This document shows, piece after piece, positions 33,356 through 45,513 of a DNA stretch of 64,000 nucleotides (positions are counted from its first letter, which is position 1; the number at the start of each line of letters is the position of its first letter). Made by a program: the position numbers and the translations under genes. The notes under the pieces are model-generated. The model worked only from the letters and a program-made list of their open reading frames with translations. It did no database searches and was not told the DNA's origin. The stretch is taken from positions 105,741,760 to 105,805,759 of the forward strand of contig NC_080041.1 of the NCBI RefSeq assembly GCF_012489685.1, in the 5' to 3' direction. This DNA is from Lotus japonicus (lineage: Eukaryota; Streptophyta; Magnoliopsida; Fabales; Fabaceae).

Positions 33356-36300
33356 ATGGCGACCAGTACGTTTTCTCTCACCGCAAATCTCCATTTTTCT
33401 TCACACATGCGTATTAGTACCATTGTTGACTGACTCGTTTTCTGCAGCTACAGCAAGGTCTTTTCTCCAAGTGGCGGCAACGGAGGAGGTTGCACCGCCT
33501 CTCAGAGTTGTTCAGATGGAAGGATTGGTATCAATTCTGACACACTTTTTGATTCTATCAAATTCCGTGTTTTCTTCGCTTTAATTGCTCCATAATACTC
33601 TGTTTTTCGAATTGCTGGAAAATGTAACCTTTATATGGGGTTTTGAAGGGTATTGCTATTAGTAATTCTGGGTCTCTGTTTGTTTTTGCATCTGGGTAAT
33701 CTGCGCTTTTGTTCTTTTGTAACTTCACGTGTTTATGTAAATATGCACTATTTGTTTTGACCAATCATATAGAATTTTTGGAACCTGAACCGCTTAAGTA
33801 AGATTTGACAACGTAGCCTATGCTATGCTGATGGGCTTTGGTCATCCGTATCATGTTGTATGTGTTTGTATGTGTGTGTGTAACTCTTTCCTGGTAAATA
33901 TTGGAGCATATAATTTTGTAAAGTATTTGAGGTAGGTATTAGTTTTTGTATGGTGAAGATGATACTGACACAATTCTGGTCTGGTTGTTACTTTTTCTTG
34001 GTTGAATAGGTTATCCTGAAGATAATTAAGCATTGTAAGGACCACTCACCTTCTTTAGTCACTGGACAACTTCTTGGGCTGGATGTTGGCAGTGTTCTTG
34101 AAGTTACCAACTGCTTCCCCTTTCCAGTACGATATCCCTTTTTCTTTTCTTTCTCTATTTTTCGAATTGTCTAATGTTGCCCTTCTGATGCTTTCTTCAT
34201 ATCTGATACTCGAAATTGTAGATGAGGGAGGAGGATGAGGAAATTGAAGCTGATGGTGCTAATTACCAGCTTGAAATGATGAGGTGCCTGAGGGAGGTTA
34301 ATGTTGACAATAATACAGTTGGATGGTATGTGTCATGAAATACCACTTGGCATGTGAGATAACTGCACAAGTGTTTCAAACTCTTTATTTTTTCATAATT
34401 ATGATTGAGTTTTGGTCGAATATGTTATTTATAAAATTTCTCCAACACATGGGATAATTCTCTGAATATAGGTATCAGTCTACACTGCTTGGGTCCTTTC
34501 AGACCGTGGAGCTGATTGAAACCTTTATGAATTACCAGGTAATGTGGCTCCCAATTATGTATTTATTATTTGCTTAATGTCACTTAAGCCGGGGTTTCGT
34601 GGACTAACCTTATATACTTCATGTTATTCTGAGAACCAAATGCTCTTATACTCTATCTACTCTTTGATGTGTATGTTCGGAATTTATTCTTTTTCATGCC
34701 CCTTCAAACTATTTACCCCTTGGTTAAACAAGGTCAGTAATTGGAGGTGATCCCAGTAAGTTACATGGTATACTGTGAAACTATAAATTTGGAATGTCCA
34801 ACAGACCAACACAAAATAGTATGCACCAGCAAAGATTAGAACTTCATTGGGTAATTATTATGTTATTGTGTAATTCTTGATCAAGAGCGTCAGCTTTTGG
34901 CATACTTTGTTGGATTAATAGAAGTTGCCTCTTTACAGTTAACTAAAAATCTTACACGTACTTTTTGTACTACTTTAAAGTGGAAATGTGTGCTAGTAAA
35001 ATAAGGGAAGTTGAGTAGACATGGTAGTAAGATGAACAAAAATACGTTTTTATATAAAATCAAGTTGGGAATCTCATGCTGCTCCCATCATCTAGGTTTT
35101 ATGTCTCAAATTTATATGAATGACTGATGATGATTTCTCGTATTGAATTTTCATTAACAGTATCTCAATCAGGTAAATGACTGTTTCTTTCAAACTGACC
35201 TTTGTTCTTCAGGAGAATATTAGACGCTGTGTTTGCATTGTATATGATCCATCAAGGTCTGATCAAGGTGTCCTAGCCCTGAAGGCCTTGAAGCTTTCTG
35301 ATTCATTCATGGAACTGTATCGCAGCAATAATTTTACTGGAGAAAAGTATGAATTTTCTTCTATATGTCATGTTTTCTTTAAGTAGAACCATTTGATTCA
35401 TTTTCAATCTTGTGAAATAGGTTGAGGGAAAAGAATTTATCATGGGTGGATATCTTCGAGGAAATACCTGTAAGCACTCTAACCTTTGATCAAATAGTCT
35501 TTCTTAAATTGAATTATTGTTTTATGTTACTTTAATACAGTGATCAGTATTTAGGTTATATGTGACTGATATCGAAGTCGTTGCCACATTTCCTATTTAA
35601 TGCCGATCCTGTTTCTTATATATTTTATCAATCAGATCAAAGTTTCAAATTCTGCTCTCATCAGTGCTTTTATGACAGAGCTGGAACCTGATACTCCAGT
35701 CACGCAGGTGAACAAAGATCTTTTCCTGACACTCTTTTTGTTATTGTAGATTTAGTTTATGTTGTCATCTGTTATTGTGCTATTGCAGTGTGATTATGAT
35801 CGGCTGCAACTGTCAACCAGTTCACTATTGGAGAGAAATACAGAATATTTGATCGAGTGCATGGATGACTTGTCACTAGAACAACAAAAGGTTGTTTTAG
35901 GTTTTCTTTTAGTAGTTGATTCTTTCTGTTTTGTTTTCAAATATATTTGACGGAAGTTTCTTCTATCTCAGTTCCAATTCCACTATCGGAGTCTGTCTCG
36001 TCAGCAAGCTCAGCAGCAAGCATGGCTTCAAAAGAGAAGGTATGATTTAGTTTGTAATTTGAGCTATTTCCTGTTCTAAGTTCTAACTAATAAATGCATT
36101 CTAGTTTTTGGTTGTTGTAAGATTAGATTCCATAGATTGGCTGTAGTCTTTTGTGATTCAGCATATTTGAGATTCTATAAATGTGGATTTTCCACTTGTT
36201 TTTTATTCTTTCTTTTTACTATTTTAAAATAATTGAATGATTTAGATATTAATTTTTGCAAACAATAATAATGTCAAAACAGTGTTATGGTGATGAATAA

Positions 36301-37709
36301 GCTAGCACCTAATGAGAAATTAGTGAACTTTATGACATTTTACTATTTATGTTTTTGATATTTTGTGTAAACAATTCGTATCATAATCAAATTGAATTCA
36401 TTGGATATTAATATTTTGGAAAGAATTGAAATTGAGGAAATATTTCCACAATTTGAAATGACTGTTGGCAAGCTCCAAACACTCTTTTTTATGTGCTAAG
36501 AAGTTATTTGATTTTCTATAACCATTTTATGGTAAAAAATTTGGCTGGACAATTAGAGTGGTAGCACAATTTTAATTCAAACGACAGTTGTCTAAAGTTT
36601 CAACCGAAGATTAAGATAATCCAGTGAATTGGATTTAAACAATTTCAGCCCTGTGGATTAATACAAAGTGCATTGCTGTTTATGCAGATAAACTATTGTC
36701 TTGCTGTTTTTCTTTGGCATGCTTTTTTATTCTATTAAACAAACATGGACATTATACGTTGTAAACTTGTAATAGTTATCTAATCCTTATTGTGAATTAT
36801 TGGTCCAGTATATTATTATCTGTTTTGGTTTTTGTAATAATAGGACAGAGAACATGGCACGCAAAGCTGCTGGGGAGGAGCCTTTGCCTGAAGAAGATCC
36901 TTCAAACCCCATCTTCAAGCCACTCCCCGAGCCATCACGGTTGGAGAGTTTCCTCATTACAAACCAAATTTCTAACTACTGCAACCAAATTAACGGGTAT
37001 GTGATTAAATTTTGATGTTGGCCACTATTACCAGGTTCTTTTTCCATTTTAGAGAAACACATGATACTCTAGTTGCTTATTAGAAACTTCTGCTGTTGTG
37101 AGTTATGTGTCATGGCCACTTTTTTAAAAGTTAATTTGAGTTTATCTTATAGCATAAGCACTTGTGCAATTTTTTGGATAAGCGTATGAAAATATCTTAT
37201 GATCTACCTATTAGCTCGGTTGAATTTATTTTCATAAAGCACTTATATTACTTACCTATAAGCTATTACCTTATTTCAAAAAATTGCTCATAGATTCCGT
37301 TTGGAAGAGCCTATTTGAGTTTATCTTTTAGCATAAGTGCTTATGCAAGTGTTTGTGAGAGCTTGTGTAAACAACTTATGGGCTACCTATAAGCTATATT
37401 GAGCTTATTTTCAGAAGTTGTTAAGATTAGTTTATGAATAGAAGCTTATGCTTATTCATAACCTATTTTCAGCTTATTCTATAAAGTTTCTCAAATTAGT
37501 CTATGAATAAGCGCTTGTTGCCATACATGTTAAATTAATTTGTTTACCCAAACATGCCCATATTAGCTTTTGAATACACGCTTAATTAAACAGTTTATCC
37601 AAGCATATCAACAGTGTTTAAACGTTATATTTTCTGTTGCATGTTCTGCAGGGTCTCGGGACAAAGCTTTAACAGACTTTATTTGATGAAGGCTTTGCAT
37701 GAGGATTGA
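33356..37709 (+). CDS. TIF3H1: Translation initiation factor eIF3 subunit h
   Basis: Twelve exons: 33356-33365, 33448-33527, 34010-34126, 34222-34325, 34472-34538, 35213-35346, 35421-35469, 35636-35707, 35789-35890, 35972-36039, 36844-36996, 37652-37709. All introns are GT-AG and the frame closes on 337 aa, the length I recall for Arabidopsis eIF3h. The N-terminal half is an MPN domain of the non-catalytic type (VVQMEGLVILKIIKHCKDHS, GQLLGLDVGSVLEVTNCFPF, VGWYQST) lacking the JAMM zinc ligands; the C-terminal half is helical and ends RLYLMKALHED. The protein is part of the cytosolic eIF3 complex and in plants supports reinitiation on mRNAs with upstream ORFs. The first exon encodes only three codons plus one base. 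Confidence 0.93.
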
Positions 37710-39724
37710 GCATGCAATTTTTGTTAGTCGCTCTGATGTATGCTTTGAGCCAATTTACTTTTGATTTAGGGTTGAAGTTTTATGAGTAAATTGGTACGAT
37801 ATTTACTGATTCGATGTTTAGGTGCTGTAATTTTTGGAGAAAAAACAAATTCTTTATAAACCCTTCAAATTGTAAGGACTAAGGAGTGTGATCTGTTCTT
37901 TATGCAGTGCTACATGTCACTCAATTATTTTTGGATCTGTGCTCTATATTATTAGGGTTTCATTACAAAACGCAACATCCACTTATTTGAAGATATACTT
38001 GTGCTCTAAAACATCCATTTCCAGTTGCAAACCCATTTACCAAATCCAGGAAATGTGCTTATAACTTTACCACTCATCTCACCATCCACCACGCTCTTTT
38101 ACATCAGTTTCTTGGTTCTTGCCATGTTTTCTCATTGACCCTGAAGTTTGTTTATTCATTTTGAAGTTCTCTTCTTTTCGCTGTTTTGCGATGGCCTCAA
38201 GGATGAGGCTACCGATATGGAAGGAGAGGGAGAACAAGAGTAGAGGGAGGAGGAGAGTCGTGTATGGCAATCTTTGTTTAGATTTGGGGATGTCCGATTA
38301 GGCTATGTGCGATCGGTGAGTGGTGGTTGTGGAGGTTGGGTTTGGTAAGAGGATAAGGGGAGATGGAAAAGGGGTATGTGGATTAAGTTTGACGAAAGAA
38401 ATTTTTAAGAGAACAAAATAGATGTGAAAAATTCACTTGGACAACCCATGTGGACTAGTGATCAGTGATCGGATAAAAAATTCAGCACATTAGTTTTATA
38501 ATGTAAAAAAAAGAGACATATCTAAACACATTTTTTCAGCGGTTATGATTTTTTTTTCATGTGCCACTTTAGATTAGAGTGTATAAGTCAAGGACTACTA
38601 ATACATTCAACCAAAAATATTATCTGACCACCTCACCTATTTTTTCACGAAAACATGAGTTGTATATAACCATTGACTGCAAACTTTAGTGTGAATCGCG
38701 AGGTCTTCTAATAGGACAAAAAAAAAAAAAAATGTGTAAGGTTTGCACAAAGTGTAATTTTACCTCCTATCACAGGTCACTAATATGTAACTCTATTTAC
38801 GCTTATCTAAAAAAAAAATGTAACTCTATTTATAAATAATTATTAAAATAATAATATTGATAACATTAACATTAATCACAAAATCAACCCAAACCCAGAA
38901 ATACAAATGCCACGTTGTTCTTCCTCCTCCATCGCGGAGGAAGCAGATGCCGAAATCGGAGTCCAGGAAGTGGTGGACATGCACCACCGTAGAAACCCTG
39001 TTCATGGTGATTTCATTGATACTTAATTTCTAGTTCTAATTTTTTGTTTGTTTTAATTTAGTCTTGTTGTTTTGTATTCTGCTATATGTTCAAATTTCAA
39101 GAACCAACTTCAAAACCTGCACTCTCTCTAATGTCACTGACTTTGTTTCAATTTCATTATTCTACTGTTACTAACAGATAAGGATTAAACAACACCATCA
39201 CACAGAAGAAGAAGAAGAAGAAGAAGATAGTGGTGGTATGCTGATGGTGATGGACTGGTGGAGCAATTTGCACATTCAAACAGGGATCAACAAGACAGTT
39301 GAAGAAGAAGATCAAGTTTCAGGTAGAATTTGTTTGGTGTTTTCTGGATTGATTTGATTTGGTGTTTTTTAATATAAATGTTGTTATTATTATTGTTTTA
39401 ATAATTATCTATAAATAAACATTTTACTTGGAGGAAACTTATAATAGGGGGTCAAAAGGAAGTTTTGGAAGGTTGTACAAATTTTTCCTTGTCCCTATGC
39501 TTTAATTCAATATACAATCCAAAGTTAACAACTTAGTACTTATATTTTGACTAAATCAAAGGTTCTTACTAATATTCTAGTAGTATAATTCAACTTGGCA
39601 CATGCTTAGAGGGGGAGCATATTTAGATTTCAACTCAAAATTAAAGCTTGATTAATTATTTGAGCACACTAACCATTCCTTTGGTCTTCTCTTTTCTCCG
39701 TTGTCTCTGCATTCTTAGATATCC
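37710..39724. other. Intergenic between eIF3h and the Hsp70 fusion gene
   Basis: 3' UTR of eIF3h, then AT-rich spacer. 38390-38500 resembles 4800-4930 (CACTTGGACAACCC..GTGGACTAGT). A GC-richer patch at 38905-39020 opens a 39-codon frame with no recognisable relative, and a GAA repeat lies at 39208-39228. From about 39490 the sequence matches the region upstream of copy 2 (53395 on), so the duplicated unit starts near there. I see no clear heat-shock element in the last 120 bp before the ATG. Confidence 0.5.
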
Positions 39725-42700
39725 ATGGCCATGAAAGGACAGGGTATTGCTATTGGAATCGACCTCGGCACCACCTACTCCTGCGTCGGAGTGTGCAAGC
39801 AGCATGCTCGTATCGAAATCATCCCCAACGACCAGGGCAACCGGACCACCCCCTCTTACGTTGCTTTCACGGATTCCGGGCGCTTGGTCGGCGATGCCGC
39901 CAAGAACCAGGTCACCAGGAACCCCACCAACACCATCTTTGGTAGCATCCTCATCCTTATTTAATGTTTATGTTTCATAGATTTCACTTCATGTCAATTT
40001 TTCATAAGTTTCTAGCTTTTTTCATGTCACTGATTTATGACCACAGTCTGTTATTTGCAATCTTTACCAGTACATTCGTTGTTACTAAACTAAATAACTG
40101 ATTCTATTCAACTTTTGTTTAGCTTCATGAGATTTTGTTTTCATCTATGAATCTATTATTATTATTATATTATTATTATTATTATGCTGTAGTTGTGTGT
40201 TGGAGTTATTATGCTTTGTTGAGATAGTTTGCTTATTGGTTGATTGGATTAATTGGTGGTTGCAGATGCGAAGCGTTTGATTGGAAGGAAATTCTCTGAT
40301 GCTTCAGTTCAGACTGACATGAAGCTATGGCCATTCAAGGTCATTTCTGGTACTGTCGACAAGCCCATGATTGTTGTTAACTACAAGAGTGAGGAGAAGC
40401 AGTTCACTGCTGAGGAGATTTCCTCCATGGTCCTCATGAAGTTGCGTGCGATTGCTGAGGCTTATCTTGGTTCCACTGTGAAGAACGCTGTTGTCACTGT
40501 CCCAGCATACTTCAATGACTCTCAACGCCAGGCCACGAAGGACGCAGGTGTCATTGCGGGCCTTAATGTCATGCGTATCATCAACGAACCCACCGCTGCA
40601 GCCCTTGCCTATGGCCTTGACACGGGGGCCGACACTGTTGACTTTGACAAGGACGTGTTGATTTTTGACCTTGGTGGTGGTACTTTTGATGTCTCTGTTC
40701 TAAACATTTATAATGGTGTCTTTGATGTTAAAGCCACTGCCGGAGACACCCATCTTGGAGGTGAAGACTTTGATAACAGGATGGTTAACCATTTTGTTGA
40801 GGAGTTCAAGAGGAAGCACGAGAAGGACATTAGTGGGAATCCAAGGGCTTTAAGAAGGTTGAGGACTGCTTGTGAAAGGGCAAAGAGGACTCTCTCCTCC
40901 ACAGTACAGACCACCCTTGAGATTGACTCATTGTATGAAGGCATTGACTTCTACACTGCAATCACTCGTGACAGGTTTGAAGAACTCAACATGGACCTCT
41001 TCAGGAACTGCATGGAGACTGTTGAGCGGTGTTTGAGGGACGCTGAGATGGACAAGAGCAGTGTCCATGATGTTGTTCTTGTTGGTGGGTCTACTAGGAT
41101 CCCAAAAGTGCAGCAGCTGTTGCAGGATTTCTTCAACGGGAAGGAGCTCTGCAAGAGCATCAACCCCGACGAGGCTGTTGCTTGTGGAGCTGCTATTCAG
41201 GCTGCTATCTTGACCGGTGAGGACACTGAGGCAATTACAGAATTTATATTGTGTGATGTCACACCTATTTCACTTGGTGTGGAAACGGTTGGTGGTGTCA
41301 TGAATGTACTCATTCAAAAGAACCAAACGATTCCGTTTAAGAATGAGCGGGTTTTCTCGACCTACTCAGACAATCAGCCTGGTGTGTCTATCAAGGTGTA
41401 CGAGGGTGAGAAAACCTGTAGCAGGGATAACTACTTGTTGGGTAAATTCGAGCTTTCTGGCATTCCTCCTGCTCCAAAGGGTGTTCCTCAGATCAATGTT
41501 TGCTTTCATATTGATAACAATGGTATCTTGAATGTCTCTGCTGAGGACAAGACTACAGGGAATAAGAACAAGATCACTATCACCAATCACAAGGGAAGGC
41601 TCTCTAAGGAGGAGATTGAGAAGATGGTGCAGGAGGCGGAGAAGTACTATTCTACAAAAGATGCTCCAGATCAACACTTGAAGGCACAGGTAGAACATGA
41701 TACTTTCCATCATATTACAACACCATGTGTCCCAACTCCATCAGGTGTAAAGCCAGAACCATCAGAATACAAGGTTTCCTCAACTCCATGTGTGGAGTCC
41801 CTGAAGATAAGAGGTGTCCCAACTCTAGGTTCACTATGCTTTGACTCCACCCTTCCACATGTAGATGAGTTAGTCTCTTCTGGAAAATCTGGGTCCTCCA
41901 ATTCTACAAAAGAAGCCTCAGATCAACACTTGGAGGCACAAGTAGAGCATCATATTACAATAACAACCTCTAGTTTACAGTCATTCCCTTCTGGAAACTT
42001 GGGGTATTATTTTAAATCTACAGAAGAGGCTTCACAGAAGATTTTAAAGGGACTAAATGATGATAATTGCTATGCAATTGGATTGTATGGAAAGAGGGGC
42101 TCCGGTAAAACAACATTAATCAGAGCTGAGATGGAAGAGTATGAAAAGATTTATCATACAGTGATATTTCTCACTGTGTATGAGAATCAAGATATCAAGA
42201 GCATTCGAGTGGGAATTGCTAGCTCCTTGAACGTGTTTGAAAAAGATGACAGTGATGGTGCAAGAATAGTGAAAATAATTTCAGCATTAGAAAGGAAGGA
42301 TAGAACTACTCTAGTCATCTTGGATAATTTTCCATCAATGTCTAAACTGGAAGAATTAGGTATTCCTTATAAGAGCAAACAGTACAAGTTCCTTTTGACC
42401 ACTCGCCATGAGACAGACTGCACCTCAATGGGATGTGATCATTTGATTCTTTTGAAGCCCTTATCTAATAAAGAAGCTTTTGCCCTGCTACAAAAACTTT
42501 CAGGTGCTGACTCCCATATTGATCTAGTACGAGATGTTGCTTTTAAATGCAATGGCTTGCCGGGTTTGATTAAAGATGTGGCATCTTCCTTGAAAAATAA
42601 GTCTACTGTGAAGTGGGAAGAATCATTAGTTAGTTTAAGCCACTCAACAGCCCGCTACCAAATTTTTATCAGCTTCAGAGGATATGATACTAGAGAGATT

Positions 42701-43395
42701 TTCACAAACCATCTCTATGATGCTTTGTGTAAGGCGGGATTCCAAACGTTCAAAGATGATCAAGCATTGGAGGGCGGAGCCCCAATTGAGAAACTTCTTG
42801 AAGACATTGAAGAATCAAGGTTTGCAATTGTTATTTTGTCAAAAAACTTTGCAGACTCTAAATGGTGTCTTAAAGAACTTGTCAAGATTCTTGACTGCCA
42901 GAAGAGGAAGAAACAATTGGTTTTGCCAATTTTTTATGAAGTGGAACCAACCGACATAAGGCATCTAAAAGGGAGGTATGGTGAAGCTATGGCTGAACAT
43001 GAAAAAAAGTTAGCAAAAGGTTCTAAGACGGTACTGGAATGGACACTGGCTTTGAGTGATATTTCTCAATTGAAAGGAGAATATTTCAACATTTCCAACT
43101 TGAAAGAAGAGCACTACGAGAGGTAAGTAGTAAACTTTCAATAACTTTCAGTTAATCCATATTACTAAATTTTTCAAAAAGTTATCTTAAATTTTAAAAA
43201 TTTAAATTTTGTATATGTCTCACTTAAAGTTATCTTAGATTATAAAATATTTAAAATTTTGTTTATTTAAATATATGATGATAAGGTGTTGTACAAACAT
43301 TTTTCAGGGCCAGAGATGAATTTATTGGAAAGATCATAAGATTTGCCCTTAATAACAGACATCGCTTACATATACAAAGCATGTATATCAACTAG
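39725..43395 (+). CDS. Hsp70 - NB-ARC-like - TIR fusion protein, copy 1
   Basis: Exons 39725-39941, 40266-43122, 43308-43395 give 1053 aa; the first intron is at the NTIF|DAKR position used in plant Hsc70 genes. Residues 1-535 are a cytosolic Hsp70: IDLGTTYS (12-19), [12 protein letters not shown] (205-216), [12 protein letters not shown] (343-354), the beta substrate-binding domain and the first lid helix. The rest of the lid and the EEVD tail are replaced by a linker with an internal repeat (near 535 and 619). Next is an NTPase with GKRGSGKTT (681-689), LVILDNF (755-761) and GLPG (836-839), most like NB-ARC of non-TIR resistance proteins. Last is a TIR domain (868-1045) with FISFRG and WCLKEL, Glu943 at the NADase catalytic position. 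No LRR. One 2.86-kb exon spans all three domains, so the fusion is genomic. Function unknown; an immune role is inferred. Confidence 0.85.
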
Positions 43396-43636
43396 ATGAA
43401 AGGCTTTAGATTCTCTTATGGTGAGGGCAACACAAGACACAGCCTATTGCAAAAGGTTAGGGGATCTTAAATGGAGTTTGGTTGTAAGTGTTGGGTTTTT
43501 GGATATGAATGTAAACAGGAAAATTTGTTATTTGAAGGATATAATTTGATTGATCACTGTATGTGCTATATATAGAGTAAATGAGGCTGTCTAAGTAACT
43601 CTAGGTAAAGTTTGAGTTAAATCACCCTAGTGCTAG
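43396..43636. other. 3' flank of Hsp70-NB-TIR copy 1
   Basis: Closely matches 58232-58470 downstream of copy 2, showing that the duplication extends past the gene. Contains the probable 3' UTR. Confidence 0.6.
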
Positions 43637-44060
43637 GTGGACCAATGGTATAGGATAAAATCTGATTCATAAAATCAAGTGATAAAGAGTATCTCAAATA
43701 CGGTAAAGAGAAGCAATGTAAAGAAAAGATGAAGAAGAGAAGAGAAGAGGAGGAAATGGAAGAATGGTAGTGCGCTAGGATTTACATTGTGAATGATTAG
43801 TTTTATTTAACTAAAAGATACTCCCAATCCTAAATATCTAGGATTAAGAAAAATGGTTAAATGTCTAGGATTAAGAAAATTGGACTTATGCTAAAAGTAA
43901 TCATTCACAATGTAAATCCTAGCGCACTACCATTCTTCCATTTCCTCCTCTTCTCTTCTCTTCTTCATCTTTTCTTTACATTGCTTCTCTTTACCGTATT
44001 TGAGATACTCTTTATCACTTGATTTTATGAATCAGATTTTATCCTATACCATTGGTCCAC
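43637..44060. repeat. Perfect 163-bp inverted repeat
   Basis: Arms 43637-43799 and 43898-44060 are exact reverse complements by eye, from GTGGACCAATGG to GTGAATGATTA, with a 98-bp spacer. A transcript would form a long perfect hairpin. Copy 2 downstream has only one diverged version of the arm (about 58475-58655), so the inversion arose after duplication. Confidence 0.85.
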
Positions 44061-44475
44061 AATGTAAGTACATTGTGCGCTAGGATTTACATTGTAAGTA
44101 CGTATGCTTAACTAAAAGTACTTACCATTTATCTTTTAGTTAAAATCCATTTAGCTAAAAGTACAATGTAAGTACAACGTATTTTAACTAAAAGATAAAT
44201 GGATTTTAACTAACTAGATAAATGGATTTTAACTAACTAGCGCACAAAGTACTTACCATTTATCTTTTAGTTAAAATCCTAGCGCACAGTGTAAGTACAT
44301 TGTGCGCTAGGATTTTATCCTATACCATTAGTTTTATTTAACTAAAAGATAAATACGTATTTGAGATACTCTTTATCACTTGATTTTATGAATCATTCAC
44401 AATGATTATGGTTAAATATGAGTAAGTCCATTTTACCTAAATATCTAGGATTAAGAAAAATGGACTTAACTAAAA
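44061..44475. repeat. Scrambled short direct and inverted copies
   Basis: Pieces of the preceding arms recur in mixed orientation: GTGCGCTAGGATTT, TTTATCTTTTAGTTAAAAT and its inverse, CTTACCATTTATC, and TTGAGATACTCTTTATCACT. It looks like repeated template switching from local sequence. Beyond 44475 the order again matches the copy 2 flank (ACTTACTCATATTTATAG, 58690). Confidence 0.65.
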
Positions 44476-44547
44476 GTACTTACTCATATTTATAGTAATG
44501 GGTGGTCTCCCAATCCTAATTAAATAAGAAAACACGGAAATAAATAA

Positions 44548-44654
44548 TGGCGACACCCCAGACATATGCTTTTTGTTGCAGTCTAGAACCGCTTGCGTTG
44601 CAACTTGTCACAGTTTTACACTTCCACAAACAGTATATGTCTAGGGTGTCGCCA
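44548..44654. mobile_element. 107-bp hairpin MITE
   Basis: Ends are inverted: TGGCGACACCCCAGACATAT at the left and ATATGTCTAGGGTGTCGCCA at the right. It is absent at the matching place downstream of copy 2 (after 58760), so it is a later insertion. Target duplication not clear, superfamily unknown. Confidence 0.6.
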
Positions 44655-45170
44655 CTTTATATGTCTGCCAATCATCCTGATAAATATCATGTCTTTGATT
44701 CTTTGTTGTTTTATTTTTCTATGTAATGGATTATGGTACCCTTGTGCTCCCCATTAATTTATTTGGCTTATAAAAAAACCACTAATATTAATGGGAAAGA
44801 AACTAACTAGTCATGAAAGCTAAAGGGAGTCAGTAGTGGTGAGTAGTAAGTAACTCACTCACTCACATAGAAATGATTCACAGACCACCATATATAGTGT
44901 TGGCACATAAATCACATTTTTTTCTTGAGAATTTTGCTTCGTAGTTTTATTTGGTTTTTCTTTTGATTTAGCGGCGGTTTAAAACCGCTGCAAAGTTATT
45001 TCCTCGAAGTGAAAATTATTATACCAAAACTATTCGGCGAATTTTCTTACGAATATTTTTGACACAAAATCCTAGAAAAATGCGAAGCAAAATTTACAAA
45101 AAAGAGCATTTTTTTATGTCACCACTATATAGTATTATCGTTTTTCGTGAATCATTATTGTTCCAATGAC
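44655..45170. other. Spacer
   Basis: AT-rich. A small palindrome GCGGCGGTTTAAAACCGCTG lies near 44972-44991. No gene seen. Confidence 0.5.
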
Positions 45171-45513
45171 TACGAGTTAACCGTGACTATGGGCTATATT
45201 TCCAACTTGAACAAAGTGTAGCAAATATAGTTAATTTAATTGACTTCAATTAAAGAGATAATCAGAGTTGAGAATTACATATTTATTTATATTACAGTGA
45301 TTACCTACTTTTACTCCAATGAACAATGTACATAAACCAAATTTTGAAGCAAAGTTAGAAAGCATACATAATAATTTTTTTTTTGTTACAAGAGAAAACC
45401 AAAGCGTACATAATATGAACATGAATGAGTGGGAAAAAAAGATAACAAACTCAACACTATTGAAGACTTTCTTAACTAATATGGTTTCAAATTGCCGTCC
45501 ACCACTGAAGTTG
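45171..45513 (-). pseudogene. 3' flank of a truncated LRR kinase duplicate (part 1)
   Basis: Matches the 3' flank of the intact receptor kinase (about 60645-60900): shared stretches include AGTGATTACCTACTTTTA and CACATAAACCAAATT / TACATAAACCAAATT. It continues at 51105 after a Mutator-like insertion. It shows that the tandem duplication copied the end of the convergent kinase gene. Confidence 0.75.

Noticed and set aside
42684..42959. Second plus-strand frame over the TIR region of copy 1
   Set aside because: It is an alternative reading frame of the TIR coding exon, seen again in copy 2 only because the DNA is duplicated.
44972..44991. GCGGCGGTTTAAAACCGCTG palindrome as a transposon end
   Set aside because: Only one site was found, with no partner end or target duplication.
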